Source of the DNA: Hyphomicrobiales bacterium
Lineage (GTDB): Bacteria; Pseudomonadota; Alphaproteobacteria; Rhizobiales; Aestuariivirgaceae
Reading direction: 5' to 3'
Length of the DNA: 37,863 nt
Assembly: GCA_026982665.1 (NCBI GenBank)
Contig: JALSGQ010000157.1
Location: 1 to 37,863, forward strand
The notes under the pieces were generated by a model. It was given only the letters and a program-made list of their open reading frames with translations. It did no database searches and was not told the DNA's origin. Made by a program: the position numbers and the translations under genes. The first letter of the stretch is position 1. Each line of letters opens with the position of its first letter. Positions 9,955 to 18,477 of the stretch are shown here, piece by piece.

Positions 9955-10728
9955 TCAGGCCACGGAGAGGACATCGCCGGGCTTCAGCGTGATATCGGCA
10001 ACCGGTTCCAGATACAGCCCGCAGTCCTTGTGGCCGAAGGTGGTCAGCAGCATGCGCGGGATGACGGTATCACGCTCGCCCGTCTCGGGGTTGACCTCCG
10101 TGGCCACGCAGCGGCCGATGCGCTCCCGCGCGATGAAGGCAGGTTCGCCGTTCAGCAGCAGGGTTCTGCCTTCCCACTCCATCTCGGCCCACGGGTCAAG
10201 GCCGGTGATGTATATGTTGGCACGGAAGCGCTCCTTCTGCGCCGCCAGCGGTACGCCTGCGTGTGGCTCCAGGCTCTTCAGCGTCTCGATGTTGATGAGC
10301 GAGACGAAGGGCTGCGGCACATCGAAGAAATGATGCTCGTCCACCCCCACCACGCGCGGGTGCTGCGGTGCCAGCTCCCCCAGCCAATGGCTGAGAAAGT
10401 CTTCGATGGCGGCACGCCCCTCTGCCGTGTTCAGCCGGCCGGATGCCACCTCCTGCCCATCTTCCAGCAGCGTGAAGGTGGTGGTGTCTGCATCATAACG
10501 GCTCTTCAGGCGGGCCAGCCGTGGCGTGTTGACGAGCTGGAAGAACTTGCCCTTGGGGATGTGGCGCGGGTTGTCGGGGTCGAACAGCGGCCCTGCACGC
10601 TCGATGGCCCACAGCCGGTCATGCTCGAAGGGCCGATGCGCGCGCAGCGACATATCCTCCAGCGGTTGACCGGAAAAACCCTTCACCGGCCAGCAGTAAA
10701 GCGAATCGATGACGGCCTGCTGCCCCAT
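9955..10728 (-). CDS. MOSC domain-containing protein
   Basis: DSLYCWPVKGFSGQPLEDMSL...ERIGRCVATEVNPETGERD; start at MGQQAVIDSLY (ATG at 10728). Confidence 0.88.
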   Translation of the reverse strand: MGQQAVIDSLYCWPVKGFSGQPLEDMSLRAHRPFEHDRLWAIERAGPLFDPDNPRHIPKGKFFQLVNTPRLARLKSRYDADTTTFTLLEDGQEVASGRLNTAEGRAAIEDFLSHWLGELAPQHPRVVGVDEHHFFDVPQPFVSLINIETLKSLEPHAGVPLAAQKERFRANIYITGLDPWAEMEWEGRTLLLNGEPAFIARERIGRCVATEVNPETGERDTVIPRMLLTTFGHKDCGLYLEPVADITLKPGDVLSVA

Positions 10729-10733
10729 GTCCT

Positions 10734-11732
10734 TCACTCCAGCGGTGGCTGTTCGCCCCCTTCGCCCTCTTGCTGCTCCAGCTCCTCGGGGCGGAAGGTA
10801 TAGGTGGTGTTGCAGAATTGGCAAGTGGCGTGGATGAGGCCGTCATCCTCCACCATCTGCGCACGCTCCTCTGCCGAAAAGCGGCGCAGCATCTCCCCGA
10901 GTTTTGCTCGGTCGCAGGCGCAGTCCCAGCGCAGGCGCACCGGCTCGTGCACCTTCACTCCCTGCTCGTGAAACAGGCGGTAGGCAAGGCGTTCCGGCGA
11001 GATGGCCGGGTCCAGCAGCTCCTGGTCCTGAAGCGTGTCGAACAGTGCCTGCGCCGTTTCCCAGTCATCGGTGTTCTGCTCCGCCTGCCGGGCACGCTCC
11101 TCTTCCGTTGCCTTGTCTGCGGCGGCTGGCGGCAGGTGCTGGACCATCATGGCCCCGGCACGCCAGTGCTCGCCCTCGGCATCGGTAAGGGTGCCTGCGG
11201 CAAGTTTCACGCGGGTGGGAATCTGCTCGGAGCTGGCAAAGTAGTCTTCTGCCGCCTGTTGCAGGCTGCCATCAAGCGCCACCACGCCCTGGTATCGGCG
11301 GGTGTGTGGCCCCTGGTCAATGGTAAAGATGAGCTGGCCGTTGCCCAGCAAGGCTTCTGACGTGGCCTGTCCCTGTTGCTGCAGGTTGGCAACCTCGCCG
11401 GCATTGAAACGGGCCAGCGCCCGCATGGCATCCGGCGCGGCGAAATCCGCTACCAGCAGATGCACCGGCCCATCCGTCTGCGCCTGGATGATGAGCTTTC
11501 CCTGCACCTTCAGCAGCGAGCCGAGCATGGCGGTGAGCGCCATCAGCTCGGCCAGCAGGCGGGCCACTGGCTCCGGCAGGTCATGCTGGCGAATGGCGGT
11601 ATCCACCACGCTGCCCAGATGCGCGATGCGCCCGCGCAGGTTCAGGGCATCGACGGTGAAAGGAAGGACGAGATCATCGCCCATGTCGGCGCGCGCGGCG
11701 CGCACCTCGTGCTCCCGGGTATTCATGCGCAT
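10734..11732 (-). CDS. hslO: Hsp33 family redox-regulated molecular chaperone
   Basis: 332 aa; C-terminal CDCDRAKLGEML...CQFCNTTYTF supplies the CxC and CxxC zinc/redox motif. Confidence 0.93.
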   Translation of the reverse strand: MRMNTREHEVRAARADMGDDLVLPFTVDALNLRGRIAHLGSVVDTAIRQHDLPEPVARLLAELMALTAMLGSLLKVQGKLIIQAQTDGPVHLLVADFAAPDAMRALARFNAGEVANLQQQGQATSEALLGNGQLIFTIDQGPHTRRYQGVVALDGSLQQAAEDYFASSEQIPTRVKLAAGTLTDAEGEHWRAGAMMVQHLPPAAADKATEEERARQAEQNTDDWETAQALFDTLQDQELLDPAISPERLAYRLFHEQGVKVHEPVRLRWDCACDRAKLGEMLRRFSAEERAQMVEDDGLIHATCQFCNTTYTFRPEELEQQEGEGGEQPPLE

Positions 11733-11777
11733 GCTCCCGCAGATGGATCAATGTGCCACCGGCAGTGCCGGCATCAA

Positions 11778-13463
11778 TCACTTGCGGGCAACGTGGGTGG
11801 TAACGGGCGTCTTTTCAAGCAGCTTGTTGATGCGGGCCATGCGGCGGCGGAATTCCTGCAGCGCCTTGCCCTTCAGCTGCTGGCGGGTGGCGGTGCGCAC
11901 GCGCAGCGGGTTGATCTTGCGGCCGTTCAGATGCACCTCGAAGTGCAGATGCGGGCCGGTTACGCGCCCCGTGGCTCCCACGTAGCCGATAAGCTGCCCC
12001 TGGCGCACCCGCACGCCCTTGCGAATGCCCCTCGCAATGCGGCTCTGGTGCGCATAGAGGGTTACATGCCCCGTGGGATGCTTGATCATCACCGTGCGGC
12101 CATAGCCGCCACGCCAGCCGGCATGGATGACCACGCCATCACCAGCGGCACGAATGGGCGTGCCCGTGGGTGCGGCGAAGTCCACGCCGGTGTGCATCTT
12201 GTTGTAGCCCAGCACCGGATGGCGGCGCATGCCGAAACCGGAGCTGATGCGCGCGCCGGAAACGGGGGTGCGCATCAGGCCGCGGCGGGCCGAACGCCCC
12301 CTGGCATCGAAATAGGACGTCTTGCCGTCCGGCGTGGTGTAGCGATAGAAGCTGATCTTGCGTCCGCGCAGGTTGAGTGCGGCATAATGCAGCACCTTGC
12401 GTCGGCTCGAGGTGCCGGAGAACGGCTTGCCGTAGAGAATCTCGAAGGTATCGCCCTTCTTGATCTGCCGCTGCAGGTCCACCTGGTGCGACAACGCCCG
12501 CAGCATCTGCGAGATGATGTACTTGGGCACGCCCTGATCGCGCGCCGCCGCATACAGCGAGGAGGTGATGCGCCCGCGCACGCGGATGAAATCGGCCTGC
12601 GCCGTCATCTGCGGCTTGTTGGCGCGCGGCTGCTGCTTCAGGCTGGCGACGAATTGTCCTTCGTCATCGGCCTCCACCACCACCTGCTTGCCGGGCTGCG
12701 GGCTGAAGGCCAGGTAGACGGGATAGGTAACCTCGATGCCATAGATGTCCGGCTGCTGCTCGAGCGTTACCACGAACTTCTGCCCCGGCCGCACCTTGTT
12801 CAGCGGATAGACGCGCTCCAGCTCCTCGGCCAGCAGGGTGGCAAGGGTGAGCTTCACGCCCATCTCCACCAGCTTGCCGACCAGCGTTTCACCCTTCTTC
12901 AGCACGAAGGTCTTGTCCACCGGCTCCGGCGGCGGGGTCTTGAGAATCTCCGCCGTGCCACTCACCGGCTCTTCCACCGAGAGCGATGCCTGCAGCACCA
13001 GCGGCGTATCGCTGAGCACGGAAGAGGTGGAAAGCGTGGCAAAGCTGGTCAGCAACGGTGCGCCCATGTGATCCTTGCCATCGGCGATGATCTGCTCGGC
13101 ACTGACCCTGACAGCGGCATCGGCACTGGTGGTGAAAGGCAGCGGCAAGGCGGCGGATGCGCCGGAAACCGTGGTCTGCTGCGGAGCATGGGCATTGCCG
13201 GCAAGCCGCTCGCCAATGGCGGGATAAAGCGCCAGCACCGCCACCAACCCGGCCAGGCCACCGGCAACCGCCACGCCCAGCACCGTCAGCAATGGCAGGT
13301 GCCGCACCCGACCTGCCTTGCGCTTGAGCGGTGCGGCAGCCGACGATGGTGCAGACCGCGACAACGCAGCTTTGGCAGCCATCTTGCCATTGCCAGCCTT
13401 GCCGGCAACAGGTGCTGCCTTCCCGTTTTCCTGACTGTTGGCGTTTCCTGTGCTGTCGCGCAA
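11778..13463 (-). CDS. M23 family metallopeptidase (LytM-type, membrane anchored)
   Basis: 561 aa; N-terminal TM; RISSGFGMRRHPVLGYNKMHTGVDFAAPTGTPIRAAGDGVV...GPHLHFEVHLNGRKINP. Confidence 0.93.
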   Translation of the reverse strand: MRDSTGNANSQENGKAAPVAGKAGNGKMAAKAALSRSAPSSAAAPLKRKAGRVRHLPLLTVLGVAVAGGLAGLVAVLALYPAIGERLAGNAHAPQQTTVSGASAALPLPFTTSADAAVRVSAEQIIADGKDHMGAPLLTSFATLSTSSVLSDTPLVLQASLSVEEPVSGTAEILKTPPPEPVDKTFVLKKGETLVGKLVEMGVKLTLATLLAEELERVYPLNKVRPGQKFVVTLEQQPDIYGIEVTYPVYLAFSPQPGKQVVVEADDEGQFVASLKQQPRANKPQMTAQADFIRVRGRITSSLYAAARDQGVPKYIISQMLRALSHQVDLQRQIKKGDTFEILYGKPFSGTSSRRKVLHYAALNLRGRKISFYRYTTPDGKTSYFDARGRSARRGLMRTPVSGARISSGFGMRRHPVLGYNKMHTGVDFAAPTGTPIRAAGDGVVIHAGWRGGYGRTVMIKHPTGHVTLYAHQSRIARGIRKGVRVRQGQLIGYVGATGRVTGPHLHFEVHLNGRKINPLRVRTATRQQLKGKALQEFRRRMARINKLLEKTPVTTHVARK

Positions 13464-13506
13464 GACCGTCCCCTCACCCGATGCAGCGGCGATGCCACGC
13501 AGTTTG

Positions 13507-13545
13507 TCCCGGTGCCCCTGTTTTTATCCCGGCACCCCTGTTTTT
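13507..13545. repeat. two-copy tandem repeat, TCCCGG(TG/CA)CCCCTGTTTTT, 20-bp period
   Basis: TCCCGGTGCCCCTGTTTTT (13507-13525) followed by TCCCGGCACCCCTGTTTTT (13527-13545). Confidence 0.85.
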
Positions 13546-13733
13546 CGTGTGGCATGTGCCGCCCGGTTTCCGACCTTTCGTTCACCAGGCGCACCAAACG
13601 CCCCCGCGGCGCCTCGAAGAATGGCCCATCAGGCCAGCCGACGCAAGGCAGAACATGCTTCTGTGGCCAGAAAATGACCGCCCGGACATGATTGCCCAAT
13701 GCCGCAGCATGCTGCAACATGGTTAACAAGTCG

Positions 13734-14513
13734 TTACACCGGCTCCTGGTGCCTCACCCCCAGCTCTTGCGGCGTGCCGGCGGCCACCACCCGGCCTTGC
13801 TCCAGCCAGTGGATGTAATCCGCCACACCTTCCAGCCAGTGCATGTCTTGCGTGGCAACCAGCAAGGTCGTGCCCAGCTCGGCATTGATCCGGCGCAACA
13901 GTTCCATCATGTCCTCTGCACCGGCTGCATCGAGATCCGCGACCGGTTCATCCACCAGCAGCATCTTCGGCTCGCTCATCAGCGCCATGGCCAGCTCCAG
14001 GCGCTTCCGCTGATGCACGGGCAATGCACCCGCCTGCTGCCAGCATCCATCGTGCAGGCCGACGAAAGCCAGCAGCTCGGTTGCACGGGCAAGATCAGCC
14101 CGCCGTGGCCAGGCAAACAGGCCGGGCAGCAACCGCCGCTCCGCCGGCAGGGCGGTGAGCATGTTCTCAAGACAGCTCAGGGAGCGGAAGACCCGCGGCG
14201 GGTGAAAGGTGCGCACCAGCCCCATGCGGGCGATGTACCCGCTGCGCAGGTGGGAGATTTCATGTCCGTTGAACCATATTTCGCCAGCATCAATGGAGCG
14301 CATGCCGCTGATGCAATCAAGCAGAAGCGTCTTGCCGGCACCGGCAGGCCCGCCCACTCCCACGATGATGCCCCGCTCCACCGACAGCGAGACAGCCTGA
14401 AGGGAACAGGCTGCATCCTTCCTGCTGCTGTTGCCAATGCTGTCGATGCCGTTGATGCAGCGCACCTCCAGCAATGGCCTGAAGAATGTCAGGCGATGCA
14501 TGGTGTCAGACAT
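13734..14513 (-). CDS. LivG-like branched-chain amino-acid-type ABC transporter ATPase with divergent catalytic motifs
   Basis: GGPAGAGKTLLLDCISGM (Walker A), PKMLLVDEPVADLD (Walker B/D-loop); start ATG at 14513 overlaps the end of the LivM-like gene by 8 nt. Confidence 0.85.
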   Translation of the reverse strand: MSDTMHRLTFFRPLLEVRCINGIDSIGNSSRKDAACSLQAVSLSVERGIIVGVGGPAGAGKTLLLDCISGMRSIDAGEIWFNGHEISHLRSGYIARMGLVRTFHPPRVFRSLSCLENMLTALPAERRLLPGLFAWPRRADLARATELLAFVGLHDGCWQQAGALPVHQRKRLELAMALMSEPKMLLVDEPVADLDAAGAEDMMELLRRINAELGTTLLVATQDMHWLEGVADYIHWLEQGRVVAAGTPQELGVRHQEPV

Positions 14514-15747
14514 GCCGGGCCTCCCGCCAGCCGCTTCCTGCTGCCACGACATGGTCAACACCAGCAAGCGCGTCAGCGTCAGCATCAGTATCAGCGTCGG
14601 CATCGGAATCGACACCGGCATGCCTGCAAGCCATCACGCCGCCTCTGCCGCAAGCTCCGGCAACAGCGGAAAGATGCAAAAAGCGCTGCCGCCACCAGCC
14701 GGCCAGCCCCTGCGGCAGGAAGGCGGCAGTCATGACCAGCATCACCCCCGCCAGCAGGAGCTGCAACTGCGGTGCCCACAGCCGCATCAGCTCCCAGAGG
14801 ATGAACAACGCAATGGCTCCTGCAACCGGCCCCCAGAAGCTGCCGCGCCCGCCAGCCAGAACCATCAGGATCATCCACACCCCCACCTCGAGGCCATTGA
14901 AAGCCGCCATGTCGGCAGAAGTGCTGCCTGCCAGGGGGGCATGAACGGCACCGGCCATGCCGGTGAAAAACGCCGCAATGGCCCAGGCCGCCACCTTGTT
15001 GCGCAAGACGAATTGCCCGGCCGCTTCGGCCTTGTCCTCGTCATCGCGGATGGCGACCAGTGCCAGGCGGAAGCGGCTGGCATGCAGCCATGCAAGGAAC
15101 ACCAGCGCCAGCGCCGCCAGCAGGAAGCTCCACCAGTAGAGCAGCCATGGCCCGCCGGCAGCCATCGGCAGAACGGGTGCGTCGTTGCCTCCGCTGTCGA
15201 ACGGCCAGCCTGCCCCCATGCCCACCACCGCCACTGCCAGCGCCGCGGTGGCAACGGCAAAATGTTGCCGTGGCAGACGCAGCAGGATGCCGCCTGCAAC
15301 TATCGCCACCAGCGCCGCCATCACCCCGCCGGCAAGCACTCCCGGTGCCAGCCCGGCAAATGTCCGGACCATGTCGGGCATGGACAATGCTTCGCTGCCT
15401 CCTGCTGCCACGGCCCCAGGCACCATCGCCGGCTCATGCAGCTCTGCCTGCACCATCACGGCAACCTGCATGCCAATGACAGGAAACGCGATGTCGCCAA
15501 GGGATGGATATCCTGCCTGCCCGCCCAGCAGGTTCCAGCTCAAGGCCAGCACGACGAACAGCCACAGCCGGGACAGCGGGCCGAGAAGTTCCGGCACCAC
15601 CCACGGCACGGCAAGGCCTGCCGTCAACAGCATCAGCAGTGCTGCAACATGCCCGCCATGCGCGTATTTCATCATGCCCGACGCCCGCATTTCCGGTGGT
15701 TTCATGTCCCAAGCCCGCATGCCTGATGTCCTCGGGACAGCCATCAT
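14506..15747 (-). CDS. LivM-like ABC transporter permease
   Basis: LALSWNLLGGQAGYPSLGDIAF motif, many TM segments, LVAIRDDEDKAEAAGQ cytoplasmic loop; start chosen at the ATGATG overlapping the LivH stop. Confidence 0.85.
   Translation of the reverse strand: MMAVPRTSGMRAWDMKPPEMRASGMMKYAHGGHVAALLMLLTAGLAVPWVVPELLGPLSRLWLFVVLALSWNLLGGQAGYPSLGDIAFPVIGMQVAVMVQAELHEPAMVPGAVAAGGSEALSMPDMVRTFAGLAPGVLAGGVMAALVAIVAGGILLRLPRQHFAVATAALAVAVVGMGAGWPFDSGGNDAPVLPMAAGGPWLLYWWSFLLAALALVFLAWLHASRFRLALVAIRDDEDKAEAAGQFVLRNKVAAWAIAAFFTGMAGAVHAPLAGSTSADMAAFNGLEVGVWMILMVLAGGRGSFWGPVAGAIALFILWELMRLWAPQLQLLLAGVMLVMTAAFLPQGLAGWWRQRFLHLSAVAGACGRGGVMACRHAGVDSDADADTDADADALAGVDHVVAAGSGWREARHV
14569..14616. repeat. imperfect hexanucleotide tandem repeat (gcgtca/gcatca-like) inside the 3' end of the LivM-like gene
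   Basis: gcgtcagcgtcagcatcagtatcagcgtcggcatcggaatcg; encodes DSDADADTDADADA on the minus strand. Confidence 0.8.
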
Positions 15748-16691
15748 TGCACCCTCGCCATCCATGTCGCTGCATCTGCCCTGCCACGCAGCCCCGCTCT
15801 TCTGCGCCTGCGGATGCCCCATCGCGCCAGCAGTGCCGTCATCAGCAGCAGGAGAGGCAGCACAGGCTGCCATCCGCCCCCCGGCAGGAACCCGGCAAAT
15901 GCATCGGCAATGCCCACCCCCAAGGCGACAGGAAGGAGAACCGGCAGCCCGCCCGCCCCGGCAATCATCATCACTGCAGCCGCCTGCAGTGTGTGGACAA
16001 GCCCCATGTATGGATGCACGAACCAGCCCATCACCAGCAGCGCACCGGCAGCCCCGCACAAGGCGGCATTGAGTGCATGCACCAGCGCCCCCGGGCTCTC
16101 CGCGGGCTGGCCGCGCACAGGCATTGCATCACCGGCAGGCTCCTTGCGAACCACCACCAGCACTACCCGGCCCGCATGGCTCTTGTGCAACAGCACCCAC
16201 ACTCCGGCACAGATGCCCAGCGACATCACGAACGCCAGCACCTGTGCCTGCGGCACCACGATGCTGCCGTCCAACCACAGGGAAACACCCATTTCGCCAT
16301 CCACCATGCGCGCTTCCGCGCCGAAGAGCACCAGCATGAGCTGCTGCAGCGTGATGGAAAGGCCGAAGGACACCAGCAGCACGGAAGAAACATCTGCTCC
16401 ATCGAGCCGTTGCAGAAGCAGCCGATGCACGCCCCGGCCAAGAAAAAACAGCACCATGGCCGCCAGCAGCACGCCCAGAACCGGATGCAACCCCGCCTGC
16501 GTGCCCAGCCAGGCAATGAAGCCGCCCAGCATCACCATCTCGCCCTGATGCAGGCTGATGATGCGCAGCACACGCCATACCAGCCACATGCCAAGGGCAA
16601 CCGGTGCCAGCACGCCCCCCGCCCACAAGCCATCCAGTACCAGCTGGATGACGAGATCCGGCCTTTGCTGCAACAGTTGCAGAGCGTGCAC
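15744..16691 (-). CDS. LivH-like ABC transporter permease
   Basis: QLVLDGLWAGGVLAPVALGMWLVWRVLRIISLHQGEMVMLGGFIAW; GTG start at 16691 preceded by a strong GGAGG Shine-Dalgarno sequence (complement of 16699-16703). Confidence 0.82.
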   Translation of the reverse strand: MHALQLLQQRPDLVIQLVLDGLWAGGVLAPVALGMWLVWRVLRIISLHQGEMVMLGGFIAWLGTQAGLHPVLGVLLAAMVLFFLGRGVHRLLLQRLDGADVSSVLLVSFGLSITLQQLMLVLFGAEARMVDGEMGVSLWLDGSIVVPQAQVLAFVMSLGICAGVWVLLHKSHAGRVVLVVVRKEPAGDAMPVRGQPAESPGALVHALNAALCGAAGALLVMGWFVHPYMGLVHTLQAAAVMMIAGAGGLPVLLPVALGVGIADAFAGFLPGGGWQPVLPLLLLMTALLARWGIRRRRRAGLRGRADAATWMARVQ

Positions 16692-16842
16692 GACAAATCC
16701 TCCGCCAGACCAGCTGACACACCTGCATCCCGGGATCATGCGGCATGCATGCAAGGTGCCACCTTGCCGATGACCGGCAGCCATGCCATGACCATGATGC
16801 GAGATGCTGCAACAATTAAAAGATGTATCATCATTACCCGCA

Positions 16843-16862
16843 CAATCATTGATATATGATTG
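16843..16862. promoter_or_regulatory. dyad-symmetric candidate operator CAATCAT-N6-ATGATTG in the liv/SDR divergent intergenic region
   Basis: Perfect 7-bp inverted arms separated by TGATAT, in a locally AT-rich stretch. Confidence 0.5.
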
Positions 16863-16906
16863 CTGCCAACGCGCAAAATTCACAAGGAAGGGGCACCGTA
16901 ATACCC

Positions 16907-18007
16907 ATGATGACGGCGAAGGGCACGTCTCTTGCAGATTCGGCGGCCACCTCCGCGGCAGGTCCCCCGGCAAGCGGCTGGCGCGGCATGGTGGCGCTTA
17001 CCGGCGGCACCGGCTTCATTGGCCGCCATGCGGTGCGCGCCCTGCTGGCGCAGGGCTGGTGGGTGCGTGTGCTGGCGCGCGATGAAAATCGCCTGCGCCG
17101 CGCCCTTCAGACGGTGGGCGTGGACATGGACGGCTGTTGCGTGAAACTCGACTTCGTTGAAGGCGATGTGCGCAACGGCGAGGCACTGCGGCAACTGCTG
17201 GACGGGGCAGATGTGGTGGTGCACCTGGCCGGGCTGGTGAAGGCGGCACGGCAGGAGGACTTCCTGCAGGTGAACACGCGCGCCAGCGAACACCTGGCCT
17301 GGCTGGCGGCGCGCGCCGGCGTGCCGCGCTTCGTGCATGTTTCCTCGCTGGCCGCGCGCGAGCCGCACCTTTCCACCTATGCCCGCTCCAAGCGCTTGAG
17401 CGAGCAGGCGGTGCTGGCGGAGCTGGGCAGCCGTGCCGTGGTGGTGCGCCCGCCTGCCGTCTATGGCCCCGGTGATGAAGCCACCTTCGGCCTCATTGCC
17501 CAGCTTTCGCGCCGCATCGGCCTGGTGCCGGGCCGGGCCGATCAACGCTTCTCCCTGCTGCATGTGCATGATCTGGCAACCGCCCTGGCCACCGTTGCCG
17601 AGGCCGATCAGGCCGCCATTGGCGGGCTTGCGCTGGAGCTGGACGACGGCCGTGAAGGTGGCTACGACTGGCGCACGCTGGCGGCGGAAACCTCCCGCCT
17701 GTTCGGCAGGCGGCAACACCTGCTCCTGCTGCCGCGCCCCGTGCTGGCCACGGCGGCAAGCATTGCCGACGGCGTGGCGGCGCTCACCGGCCGCGCCTTC
17801 ATGCTGTCGCGCCAGAAGGTGAACGAGCTGTATCATGCAGACTGGGTGGCCCGCTCCCCCAGGGTGCAGGAGCGCACGGGCTGGACACCGGCAGTGCAAT
17901 TTGCTGAAGGTTTCGCCAGCACGCTTGCATGGTGGCAGCGGCAGGGACGCCTCTCCGGCAGGCGGCTGCCTGATGTCGGCAAGGCCATGCCGGAGAAACA
18001 TGCATGA
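16907..18007 (+). CDS. NAD(P)-dependent epimerase/dehydratase (SDR), candidate ceramide reductase CerR-like
   Basis: VALTGGTGFIGRHAVRALL nucleotide-binding motif, YARSKRLSE active-site YxxxK; start ATG at 16907 with upstream AAGGAAGGGG; next to an ACP and an Spt-like gene. Confidence 0.85.
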   Translation: MMTAKGTSLADSAATSAAGPPASGWRGMVALTGGTGFIGRHAVRALLAQGWWVRVLARDENRLRRALQTVGVDMDGCCVKLDFVEGDVRNGEALRQLLDGADVVVHLAGLVKAARQEDFLQVNTRASEHLAWLAARAGVPRFVHVSSLAAREPHLSTYARSKRLSEQAVLAELGSRAVVVRPPAVYGPGDEATFGLIAQLSRRIGLVPGRADQRFSLLHVHDLATALATVAEADQAAIGGLALELDDGREGGYDWRTLAAETSRLFGRRQHLLLLPRPVLATAASIADGVAALTGRAFMLSRQKVNELYHADWVARSPRVQERTGWTPAVQFAEGFASTLAWWQRQGRLSGRRLPDVGKAMPEKHA

Positions 18008-18067
18008 CGCCACCCCGCCGCATGGCAGGCATGCACAGGCAGCGGCGGCACCACGAGAGAGGGACCG

Positions 18068-18325
18068 ATGAGCACGGACAATGACAACCGGCAGGTGGAG
18101 ACCACCATCATGGAGCTGCTGGCCCCCTACAACAAGCAGGGCGTGGCGCTTGCTCCTGACACCGACATTGCCGCCGATCTCAACATCGATTCGGCCGATG
18201 TGCTGAATTTCGTCATGGAGGTGGAGGACGCCTTCGACATTGACATTCCCGTCAATGACCTGTCCGATGTGCGCACGGTTGCCGACCTGGTGGCGCTGGT
18301 GCAATCCCGCATCGGCAGCGCCTGA
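18068..18325 (+). CDS. acyl carrier protein, likely the sphingolipid-dedicated ACP
   Basis: 85 aa; DIAADLNIDSADVLNFVMEVEDAFDIDIP phosphopantetheine site (DSAD) and acidic helix. Confidence 0.9.
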   Translation: MSTDNDNRQVETTIMELLAPYNKQGVALAPDTDIAADLNIDSADVLNFVMEVEDAFDIDIPVNDLSDVRTVADLVALVQSRIGSA

Positions 18326-18477
18326 GGCAGCCGTTCTGGTGCCTGTGCCTTCCTGTCGGCGCCAACACCCGAAACGGCACTTTCAGGCCACGCCCATTTC
18401 GCCAGCAGCAATCCGGCAACACCCGGCCCGAAAAGCCGGCACCATCCATCAACGATGCACGGGAGAACAAGCAGACC

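Noticed and set aside
11376-13691. 771-aa plus-strand ORF
   Set aside because: Antisense to hslO and the M23 peptidase; a GC-skew artefact.
13704-13715. Palindrome GCAGCATGCTGC downstream of the LivG-like gene
   Set aside because: A 12-bp palindrome without a loop or T-tract; too likely by chance to call a terminator.
14431-16859. Long plus-strand ORFs 14431..15726 and 15504..16859
   Set aside because: His/Gln/Arg/Pro-rich antisense frames of the LivM/LivH-like permeases.
16880-18304. 474-aa minus-strand ORF over the SDR gene and ACP
   Set aside because: Antisense of the SDR gene; no motif.
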